Part shown: piece by piece, positions 57,946 to 64,000 of the stretch
How positions within the stretch are numbered: position 1 is the stretch's first letter
Layout of the letters: each line of letters starts with the position of its first letter
Source of the DNA: DAISJI01 sp964559835
Lineage (GTDB): Bacteria; Acidobacteriota; Terriglobia; Terriglobales; Acidobacteriaceae
NCBI GenBank assembly: GCA_964559835.1
Contig: CAZLJE010000028.1
Span: 5,500-69,499, forward strand
DNA: 64,000 nt
Direction of reading: 5' to 3'
Program-made: the position numbers and the translations under genes
The notes under the pieces: model-generated
Seen by the model: only the letters and a program-made list of their open reading frames with translations
Told to the model about the DNA's origin: nothing
Database searches by the model: none

Positions 57946-58812
57946 CTACGGGTTGTTGGGCGCGGCGGCGATCGCATTGACGATGTGAGGCCTCTCCATT
58001 TTCGCGAAGTGGGCCTGCATCTGCTCGTAAATCTTGTCCATCTTGCTGTGGAGTTGCGCGACTTCCAGTTCCGCCTTGAGGTTCACCTGGTAATCCTGGT
58101 CGGCTTGCAGACGGTCTTTAGCGGCCTGGCGGTTCTGGCTCATCATGATGACCGGCGCCTGCAGAGCGGCGAGGGCCGAGAGAATGAGGTTGAGGAGAAT
58201 ATACGGATACGGATCGTAGGCGCGGCCGGCGAGGAACAGGTTCAGCAGCATCCAGCTGGTAAGAAACACCGAAAAGGTGATGATGAAGGTCCACGAGCCG
58301 CCGAAGGAAGCGACCTTGTCGGCGATGCGTTGGCCAAACGTCAGCCGCTCTTCTTCTTCCTCGTTCACGTTGCGGGCAACGTGGGTGCGGAGCAATTCGT
58401 CTGTCGCGCGCAGGCGGCGACCCATGACAGTCAGCATGTCGATGGCGGCATGAGGGTGCTTTTGGACGAGGTGGAACAGACCGTCGCGATCGAGTTCGAG
58501 CAGCTCGCAGTCGTCGATAACGATAGCGTTCGCGGTGCGTGGTCCGCCGTCGAGGAGGGATATCTCGCCGAACAAGTCTCCGGGCTCGTTCTCGCCGAAG
58601 ACGATCTTTTCGCCCTCGTTGTTCTCGACAAAAACCTGGATGCGGCCGGAGCGGACGATGTAGAGCGTGTCACCGGCGTCGCCGAACTGGAAGATGGTAT
58701 GGCCACGATCGTAATGACAAGTCTCCAGCAACTCGGCCAGGGTAGCGCGCTCGTCATCGTCGAGCAGTGAGAACATAGGGATATCCACGAGTACGGCGGC
58801 GTTCGTTGACAT
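57946..58812 (-). CDS. Cyclic nucleotide-binding domain plus DUF1003 membrane protein
   Basis: About 288 residues. The N-terminal cNMP-binding domain (residues about 8-130) shows GDAGDTLYIVRSGRIQVFVEN, FGENEPGDLFGEISLLDGGPRTANAIV, the phosphate-binding cassette with FGE and R-T-A. The C-terminal DUF1003 domain has two membrane helices (FGGSWTFIITFSVFLTSWMLLNLFLAG, YPYILLNLILSALAALQAPVIMMSQNRQAAKDR), followed by a coiled region (LKAELEVAQLHSKMDKIYEQM). The start at 58812 has a GGGAGA Shine-Dalgarno. A ligand-regulated membrane protein of unknown activity. Confidence 0.88.
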   Translation of the reverse strand: MSTNAAVLVDIPMFSLLDDDERATLAELLETCHYDRGHTIFQFGDAGDTLYIVRSGRIQVFVENNEGEKIVFGENEPGDLFGEISLLDGGPRTANAIVIDDCELLELDRDGLFHLVQKHPHAAIDMLTVMGRRLRATDELLRTHVARNVNEEEEERLTFGQRIADKVASFGGSWTFIITFSVFLTSWMLLNLFLAGRAYDPYPYILLNLILSALAALQAPVIMMSQNRQAAKDRLQADQDYQVNLKAELEVAQLHSKMDKIYEQMQAHFAKMERPHIVNAIAAAPNNP

Positions 58813-58985
58813 CGGTGTCTCCCGCAGGAACAAATGTTGGGAGCATGATGACATGAGAGACGTATACGGCATACGAGGAACGCGCCAGAAGTAGGTCGTA
58901 GGTCGGGAGATGGGTCTTGGCCGGCGCGAGGAAGCTGCGAGGTGGAAGCCGGTCGGACGACACCTCCGACTTCCGACCTACCAAT

Positions 58986-59525
58986 TTAGATGATGAATTT
59001 CTTGCGGGAGCGCGAGGCCGCGGCCTGATAGTTCTTGGGATAGACGACGACGTGGCGGTGCGAGCCTTCGCCGCCGGATTCGGTGCGGAGATCGGTGGCG
59101 TCGCGCAGCGCAAGATGGACGATGCGGCGCTCGCGCGAGGTCATCGGCGCGAACTCGTAGGGTGCGCCGGTGCGGCGGACGTTCTCGGCGGCGACGTTGG
59201 CGGCTTCGCGTAATTCGTTCAACCGCATGGACCGGAAGTTGCGGCAGTCGAAGATGACCTGGTCGTGCTCCTCGCGGCCGAGGTGGAGCATCTCGAGCGT
59301 CAGGTATTCGATCGAGCGCAGCAGTTCGGCGCCGCGTTCGAGCAGAAGGTCGCTGTCGGTGCCGGCAAGTTCGACCAGTATCTGCGGACGTTCCCAATCG
59401 CGGTCGGCAGGAGCGGGCGGGTCGACCGTGATGCGGTACTTGAGCTTGAACGCGCCCTTCTCCAGGAGATTGGTGAGGAACCCCTGGATCTTCTTCGCGG
59501 CCTCGATCTTGTTGCCCAGCGGCAT
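58986..59525 (-). CDS. jag: Jag/SpoIIIJ-associated RNA-binding protein (KH-R3H)
   Basis: A 179-residue protein with KH-like and R3H domains. The KH part is around ILVELAGTDSDLLLERGAELLRSIEYL; the R3H part is PMTSRERRIVHLALRDATDLRTESGGEGSHRHVVVYPKN. It sits between mnmE and yidC, as in many bacteria, downstream of yidC on the same strand. Proteins of this type bind RNA and are linked to envelope homeostasis (KhpB). No Jag_N extension is visible. Confidence 0.9.
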   Translation of the reverse strand: MPLGNKIEAAKKIQGFLTNLLEKGAFKLKYRITVDPPAPADRDWERPQILVELAGTDSDLLLERGAELLRSIEYLTLEMLHLGREEHDQVIFDCRNFRSMRLNELREAANVAAENVRRTGAPYEFAPMTSRERRIVHLALRDATDLRTESGGEGSHRHVVVYPKNYQAAASRSRKKFII

Positions 59526-59539
59526 GGGTAGAAGTTTTA

Positions 59540-59682
59540 TCAGAAACAGTTGCCAGTTGTCAGTTGCCAGTCAAAACATTCACCACAAGGAGCACGAAGG
59601 AAATACATGGATCCCTCCGCTTCGCTGCGCTCAGCGTGAGGATGACATCGTTAAAACTCGAGTGACCGGCGAGACGCCGGCG
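59540..59682. repeat. Repeat words between jag and yidC
   Basis: AGTTGCCAGTTGTCAGTTGC, CACCACAAGGAGCACGAAGG, ATCCCTCCGCTTCGCTGCGC..GAGGATGAC and GTGACCGGCGAGACGCCGGC words in series. Confidence 0.6.
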
Positions 59683-61488
59683 CTACTTGTTCTTCTTCGC
59701 GGCGCGCTTTTCGGCTTCGGCGCGCATCTCGCGGCCGAGCGCGCTGTTGTTCATCCAGTACTGCTGGATGATCATGATCAGGTTACCGGTGACCCAATAA
59801 ACGCCGAGTCCGGACGAGAGCGACCAGGAGATGACGCCGAGCATAAGCGGCATCATGAAAGTCATCATCTTCTGCTGCGCCGGGTCCATGCCCGCCTGCG
59901 GCGTCATCTTCTGCACCAGGAGCGTGGAGAGGATGATGGTGATGGGCAGGATGTGGTACGGGTCGAGCGAGGACAGGTCGCGCAGCCAGAGGAAGTGCGC
60001 GTGGCGGAGCTCGATCGCGGTCCCGAGCATGGTGTAGAACGCGACCAGGAACGGGAACTGGATCAGCATCGGCAGGCAGCCGCCGACCGGGTTGGCGCCC
60101 TCGCGCTTGAACAGCGCCGCGATCTCCTGGTTCTGTTGCTGGTTCAATTCCAGCTTGCGCGGGTCGCGCATGGGCAGGTTCTTGCCCTTCTGCTTGTATT
60201 TCTCCTTGATGGCGTTGACCTGCGGCTGCATCTTCTGCATCTTCAGCGCGCTCTTCATGCTGGTGAGACGCAGCGGGAAGAGCACGACGTTGATGACGAC
60301 CGTGAGGACGATGATGCACAGGCCCCAGTTCGCAACCATGTGGTCGTGCGTCCAGCGCAGCCAGAGGAACAGCGGGCGGGCGATGAAACTCCAGAAACCG
60401 AAATCGATGACGCCGCGCAGATCGCCGGGGCCGACCTTCACCGCTTCGAGGACATGCAGATCCTTCGGACCAACGAACACGCGCTCGGAGGTGACACCGT
60501 TGACATTGCCGACCGCCGCGCCGAGGACCGGATACTTGTCTTTCTGTGAGTCGGGCTTCTCGGGATCGCGCGGGACCTCGATCGTATTCGACAGCGTGAC
60601 CATCACCGCCGAATTTGGATCGTCGGGAATGAACACTGCGCCGAAATACTGGTCGACCGGTCCTCCCCAGTAGAACGGGCCGTTGATGGTACCGCCGCCG
60701 CTGATTTTCTTGGGGGCCTGGCGTTGAACTTTGCCGTCGGGTGTCTCGTAATCGATGCGCGAGGAGGCGTAGCCGGCGGGCGTGACCTGGTCTCCGAAAC
60801 CGGCCGGCCAGGCGGGATACGCACGGACGGCAGCGCCATTCTGCGTGACCGAAGTTTCGACCTTCAGCAGGTAGGAGTGATCGAAATGGAATGTCTTGCG
60901 GACGACGAGGCCGCCGTTGGAGTACTCGAAGGTCAAGTCGGCGGGAGCGCTCCGCGTAATTTCCATGTGCGAGCGGTCGGCTCCGCCCGAGCCGCCCGTG
61001 GTCGTGACATAAAGCGCGGTGCTGAGTACCTTGCGCAGGCCTTCGTCGTAAGTCCAGAGAGAGAGAGGATACCCGAACTGAGAGGCAGATTTCTGGTTGA
61101 CCAGGTCCAGCGGCTTGCCCGCCTCGTCATCGTACTTCTTCAGGATCCAGGACTTCACTTGGGCGCCGCGGTTGGTGAAGGTGATCTTGTAGAGATCGTT
61201 CTCGACGATGGTCTCGCGCTCGCCTTCCGCTTGCCTGGTCGGAACGGCAGGAGCGGCGTTAGCGTTGCTTGCGGCCGGTGGTTTCGCGGGTGTGACCGGC
61301 AGGGGCGTTACCGCGGGCTGCTGAGGTTGCGATTGTTCCTGCTTCGCCGGCGCCGGCTGCTGCGGCTTGATGAACTTCGTCAGCAGCGGCTGGGAAATGA
61401 TCAGCACAGCAAATGTAAGGACGAAGACGAGGAGCAGGCGCTTTTCAGAGCCGGGGTCCTGGTGCGGGTTTTGGAAGTCGCCGTTCAT
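59683..61488 (-). CDS. yidC: YidC/Oxa1 membrane protein insertase
   Basis: A 601-residue inner-membrane insertase with the Gram-negative layout. N-terminal anchor (LLLVFVLTFAVLIISQPLL), a Pro/Gln-rich linker, a large periplasmic beta-super-sandwich domain (residues about 90-360) and the conserved five-helix core from FWSFIARPLFLWLRWTHDHMVANWGLCII. The core continues with LRLTSMKSALKMQKMQPQVNAIKEKYK, NPVGGCLPMLIQFPFLVAFYTML and GVYWVTGNLIMIIQQYWM. The start overlaps the yidD stop (TAATG). Confidence 0.95.
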   Translation of the reverse strand: MNGDFQNPHQDPGSEKRLLLVFVLTFAVLIISQPLLTKFIKPQQPAPAKQEQSQPQQPAVTPLPVTPAKPPAASNANAAPAVPTRQAEGERETIVENDLYKITFTNRGAQVKSWILKKYDDEAGKPLDLVNQKSASQFGYPLSLWTYDEGLRKVLSTALYVTTTGGSGGADRSHMEITRSAPADLTFEYSNGGLVVRKTFHFDHSYLLKVETSVTQNGAAVRAYPAWPAGFGDQVTPAGYASSRIDYETPDGKVQRQAPKKISGGGTINGPFYWGGPVDQYFGAVFIPDDPNSAVMVTLSNTIEVPRDPEKPDSQKDKYPVLGAAVGNVNGVTSERVFVGPKDLHVLEAVKVGPGDLRGVIDFGFWSFIARPLFLWLRWTHDHMVANWGLCIIVLTVVINVVLFPLRLTSMKSALKMQKMQPQVNAIKEKYKQKGKNLPMRDPRKLELNQQQNQEIAALFKREGANPVGGCLPMLIQFPFLVAFYTMLGTAIELRHAHFLWLRDLSSLDPYHILPITIILSTLLVQKMTPQAGMDPAQQKMMTFMMPLMLGVISWSLSSGLGVYWVTGNLIMIIQQYWMNNSALGREMRAEAEKRAAKKNK

Positions 61489-61745
61489 TAGAGGGCTTTG
61501 GGCTCTGGGCTTTGGGGGTTAGGCAAATCAGTTTTGGGCAGCGGAACCGGGTCGAAGCCGCCGCGGGAAAAGGGATGGCAACGCAGCAAGCGCCAGGCGG
61601 CCATCAGCAGGCCGCGCGCCCCGTGCAGGTCGATCGCGCCGGCGGCGAACTGAGAGCACGTCGGCGTGTAGCGACAGGCGGGCCCAAGCAGCGGAGAGAT
61701 CCATCGCTGGTAGAGACCGATCACTTTGAGTGCCAGTTCTTTCAT
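61488..61745 (-). CDS. yidD: YidD membrane protein insertion efficiency factor
   Basis: A 85-residue YidD with VIGLYQRWISPLLGPACRYTPTCSQFAAGAIDLHG and CHPFSRGGFDPVP, including the conserved cysteines. It helps YidC-dependent membrane insertion. It is between rnpA and yidC, with overlapping stop/start to yidC. The C-terminal residues are encoded by TTTGGGCTCTGGGC words. Confidence 0.93.
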   Translation of the reverse strand: MKELALKVIGLYQRWISPLLGPACRYTPTCSQFAAGAIDLHGARGLLMAAWRLLRCHPFSRGGFDPVPLPKTDLPNPQSPEPKAL

Positions 61746-61781
61746 TCTGGTAAGTGCCGAGTGCTTAGTGCTTAGTTACGT

Positions 61782-62276
61782 CTACCCGGATGCTTTGGTT
61801 TCTTTCTGCTGGATCACGGCGAAGGCGCGGGCCACTTCGTCGCGCAAAACAGGAAAATCGATGCTCAGGGCCGACTTCTTCGGGTTGAACACCACATCCA
61901 CAGACACGGTCAGGGACTGCAAGTTCGCCCGGACCGCTTCACGCATGCGGCGCTTGATCCGGTTGCGCTCGACCGCGCCTCCAAGAGCGCGCCCGACGGT
62001 GAAGCCGATGCGCGGACCGTCTGTCGCCAGGTCTGGTGTCGCCAGGCAAGCCTGGCTAGTACCCTTTTCGCGGCGCAGGTAGAACACCGTCATATGCGAG
62101 CCGAAATGGCGCCGTCCCTGCTTGTACACGCGCTGAAAATCGGCGTGTCGCAACAAACGCGATGATGCACGGAAGCGTCCGCAGCTCGCGCCCGCAGACC
62201 GAGCCTCACCCTCTTCGGCGCTGCGCGCGGGCGAGGTTTTTCGGGAGGCGGAGGGCTGAGGCAGGACGTTCACCAC
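61782..62276 (-). CDS. rnpA: RnpA, RNase P protein component, with repeat insertion
   Basis: Protein subunit of RNase P, needed for tRNA 5'-end maturation. The core starts at RLLRHADFQRVYKQGRRHFGSHMTVFYLRR, and the RNR motif is VERNRIKRRMREAVRANL. At 164 residues it is longer than usual (about 115-125). Part of the excess is a 40-residue N-terminal extension, and part is the stretch GTSQACLATPDLATDG (DNA 62024-62068), which contains the palindrome GCCAGGCAAGCCTGGC and looks like another in-frame repeat. The true start could be internal. rpmH lies just upstream. Confidence 0.92.
   Translation of the reverse strand: MVNVLPQPSASRKTSPARSAEEGEARSAGASCGRFRASSRLLRHADFQRVYKQGRRHFGSHMTVFYLRREKGTSQACLATPDLATDGPRIGFTVGRALGGAVERNRIKRRMREAVRANLQSLTVSVDVVFNPKKSALSIDFPVLRDEVARAFAVIQQKETKASG
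62024..62068. repeat. GCCAGGCAAGCCTGGC palindrome repeat inside rnpA
   Basis: Perfect 16-bp palindrome (62041-62056) preceded by GTCGCCAGGTCTGGTGTC, all translated in frame in rnpA. Confidence 0.6.
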
Positions 62277-62277
62277 G

Positions 62278-62310
62278 CTTGCTCGCGACCGGCGAGACGC
62301 CGGTGCTGCG
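62278..62310. repeat. GACCGGCGAGACGCCGGTGC element between rpmH and rnpA
   Basis: Intergenic copy of the CGGCGAGACGCCG palindrome word in the 34-bp gap of the rpmH-rnpA operon. Tandem relatives are inside mnmE. Confidence 0.7.
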
Positions 62311-62466
62311 TTAATCGCGATAGCCGGGCTTAACGGAGACGCGCTTGCGTCCCTTGGCGCGGCGACGAGACAACACGGCCGCTCCGCTCTTGGTCTTCAT
62401 CCGGCTACGGAAGCCGTGCACCTTGGAACGGCGACGCCGGTTCGGTTGAAATGTACGCTTGGGCAT
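62311..62466 (-). CDS. rpmH: 50S ribosomal protein L34
   Basis: A 51-residue basic protein, below the usual ORF length cut-off: MPKRTFQPNRRRRSKVHGFR, SRMKTKSGAAVLSRRRAKGR and a last KRVSVKPGYRD. It is a complete match to the L34 pattern (KRTFQPN...HGFR.RM.T..G..VL..RR.KGR). Leader GAGGAG about 12 bases upstream, and a TATACT -10-like sequence at about 62515-62520 (reverse strand). First gene of the rpmH-rnpA-yidD-yidC-jag series. Confidence 0.96.
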   Translation of the reverse strand: MPKRTFQPNRRRRSKVHGFRSRMKTKSGAAVLSRRRAKGRKRVSVKPGYRD

Positions 62467-63210
62467 GAAGCGAGCAACTCCTCAGAAAAGAATCATTGCC
62501 TCGGGGCAAACCGTAAGTATAGCAGGGGAGAGGCTTAAGGCGCGAGGAGAGTGCGAACTGCCGAAGTGAGAAGTGCGAAGAAGACCACTTTTCAACAGGC
62601 CCGTTAAAAAACAGAGAAAAACGACAGCGTCGAAGAAATATTTTCGGTGACGCCATTCGCCGCTCGAGCGACGGAATGTTGTAGAAGTGCGGCAAATTGC
62701 GGAACAAAAATTCCCGTCGAAAAAAACTCTGCACAAGTTGCGCGGCATTGATGGAGTTAACACTTGACGTGCGACGGCGATTGCGCGAAATTGCAGACTC
62801 TTCCGAAACAAATGGCGTACGGCCCGCGAGTAAGTAGCAGTGGAAAACGTGCTAGTATGCGGGTCAGCCATCGGAAACGATTTACCCTGACACAACACGA
62901 AACCGAGGGCCCAAATGGAAGCCGCGCGCCACATCGGCAGCGCGTTCAACCAGAAATGCGGACAACCGCGGTTGCGATACCGCACTGAACGCAGGTCCTA
63001 CTATTGCATTCTCCGAGGGCGCATCAGGGACGCCGAGCCGCGCTGAACGCGGACATGGAGAAAGCGGAAACAAGCGCGTGGGTAACTCCCACCCTTCGCC
63101 AAAAAACGGGCGAAAGGCGTGGGGCAACCGGATTCAGAGAGCGCGCTGCATTCATAAAACTCCGACGCGGTTCCTGTGTTGACGGAACGCCGGGGGATCG
63201 GGATCTCAAT
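62467..63210. other. Gene-free region between rpmH and dnaA (candidate oriC)
   Basis: About 744 bases with no supported gene, between rpmH (transcribed left) and dnaA (transcribed right), the usual oriC place. An AT-richer part lies at 62600-62720 (TTAAAAAACAGAGAAAAACG). Only one DnaA-box-like site (GTGGAAAAC, 62840-62848) was found, so evidence for the origin is weak. A TTGACG at 62765 may be a -35 element. A variant repeat CCCACCCTTCGCC...GGCGAAAGGCGTGGGG lies at 63088-63128. ORFs in this stretch look like chance. Confidence 0.35.
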
Positions 63211-64000
63211 ATGTCAGCGACTGCGGCACAAGCTGCGATCAACCCATGGGCACGGATCCTCGACGCCCTGGAAAAAAAGATTAACCGGCACTCTTTCGAT
63301 ACCTGGCTCAAACCCACGCGTTACAGTCACGCGGACGATAAGGTTTTGTTCATCAGCGTTCCGAGCGCGGAGTTCGGGACGATGGGCGACAAGTACGCGG
63401 ACGTCATCCTGGAGATCGTCGATAACCTCGGACTTCCGTACGAAGACATCAAGTTCGTGACCGTCCCGGAGCCCACGCCGACGGTGAAACACAACGGCGG
63501 CTTCGCACCGGCGGGTTCGACCGTGGTGTCGGGCTCGGGTGCAGCGGCGGCGGCGCCCGCGCGGACGGGCCAGGCGCGATTCGATTTCGATGCGGCCGCG
63601 CAACTGAACCCGCGTTACACGTTCGAGTCGTTCGTGAAAGGCGCGGGCAACGAGTTCGCGCACGCGGCGGCGCAGGCGGTGGCCGACAATCCATCGAAGG
63701 CATTCAACCCGTTCTTCGTGTACGGCGGCGTCGGCATGGGCAAGACGCACCTGATGCAGGCGATCGGGCACGAGATCAAGCGGCGCTACCCGCACATGTC
63801 GATCTGCTACCTGTCGAGCGAGCGCTTCACCAACGAGATGATCAACTCGCTGCGCTACGACAAGATGACCAGCTTCCGCGACAAGTTCCGAACCGTCGAC
63901 GTGCTGCTGGTGGACGACATCCAGTTCCTGGCGCAGAAGGAACGGACGCAGGAAGAGTTCTTCCATACCTTCAACGCGCTGCACGAGTCGATGAAGCAGA
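63211..64000 (+). CDS. dnaA: DnaA replication initiator (5' part; runs off the window)
   Basis: Chromosomal replication initiator; 263 codons are visible. The domain I start is MSATAAQAAINPWARILDAL, with FDTWLKPTRYSH. A Gly/Ala-rich linker follows (around TVVSGSGAAAAAPARTG). The AAA+ domain begins at LNPRYTFESFVKGAGNEFAH, with Walker A VYGGVGMGKTHLMQAIGHEIK and Walker B VDVLLVDDIQFLAQKERTQEEFFHTFN. The C-terminal DNA-binding domain is beyond the window. The start at 63211 is the first ATG fitting domain I; a GGGATC precedes it. Confidence 0.96.
   Translation, partial: MSATAAQAAINPWARILDALEKKINRHSFDTWLKPTRYSHADDKVLFISVPSAEFGTMGDKYADVILEIVDNLGLPYEDIKFVTVPEPTPTVKHNGGFAPAGSTVVSGSGAAAAAPARTGQARFDFDAAAQLNPRYTFESFVKGAGNEFAHAAAQAVADNPSKAFNPFFVYGGVGMGKTHLMQAIGHEIKRRYPHMSICYLSSERFTNEMINSLRYDKMTSFRDKFRTVDVLLVDDIQFLAQKERTQEEFFHTFNALHESMKQ

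Noticed and set aside
62482..62985. 167-residue ORF in the rpmH-dnaA gap
   Set aside because: No family features; crosses promoter and repeat sequence. Likely chance.
3878..63128. CRISPR arrays
   Set aside because: Repeats are short tandem words with no regular unique spacers and no cas genes.
1..64000. tRNA and rRNA genes
   Set aside because: No cloverleaf or T-loop GGTTCGA-type element in a plausible context, and no rRNA segments were recognised; a tRNAscan run would settle this.

Overview
The window looks like the replication-origin side of an acidobacterial (Acidobacteriota, Terriglobia/'Koribacter'-like) chromosome. It is GC-rich and carries dnaA, rpmH, rnpA, yidD, yidC, jag and mnmE in the usual order, plus parA/parB with parS, mnmG and rsmG. 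Two tandem ABC permeases of the acidobacterial ADOP type, preceded by a PadR regulator, point to the same phylum. The organism is inferred from gene families only.

Layout. 1-16 kb: MFS transporter, cupin, mnmG, lipid kinase, DUF1579, ligA, lptD, RDD protein, LemA, MetX-like hydrolase, Zn-ribbon protein and HU. 16-23 kb: a minus-strand RND efflux operon (small membrane protein, adaptor, pump, Pro-rich protein, outer-membrane factor), then a formamidase-family enzyme. 24-25.6 kb: rsmG, PilZ and a DUF5678-like remnant. 25.6-30.6 kb: a lower-GC accessory island. A regulator diverges, across an AT-rich 37-bp palindrome, from a tight operon encoding an exonuclease-DUF429 fusion, a nucleotide kinase-like protein, a PurA/PurZ-like adenylosuccinate synthetase with Ser at the catalytic Asp position, and a membrane-anchored dUTPase/dCTP-deaminase-like protein that seems to lack catalytic residues. 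This is the best candidate for an undescribed nucleotide-modification or nucleotide-sensing (possibly antiphage) system. 30.6-32.8 kb: parB, parA and two parS sites. 34.3-38.5 kb: hen1-pnkp RNA repair. 39-45 kb: padR and two ADOP permeases. 45.3-46.5 kb: a deazaflavin-type nitroreductase gene split by a 722-bp element with terminal inverted repeats, an 8-bp target duplication and a non-transposase ORF. 46.7-55.7 kb: phoU, a frameshifted secreted BNR-type protein and a giant secreted BNR/ASH protein. 55.8-64 kb: an orphan higA with a higB remnant, mnmE, a cNMP/DUF1003 protein, jag, yidC, yidD, rnpA, rpmH, a gene-free origin-like region and the 5' part of dnaA.

A second theme runs through the whole window. 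Many families of short, word-like or palindromic repeats fill the intergenic gaps, and the same words lie in frame inside housekeeping genes (mnmG, mnmE, rsmG, rnpA, lptD, pnkp, hen1 and an acyltransferase-like gene). They make several of these proteins clearly longer than their families.

Functions were assigned from motifs read by eye. No database search was possible.
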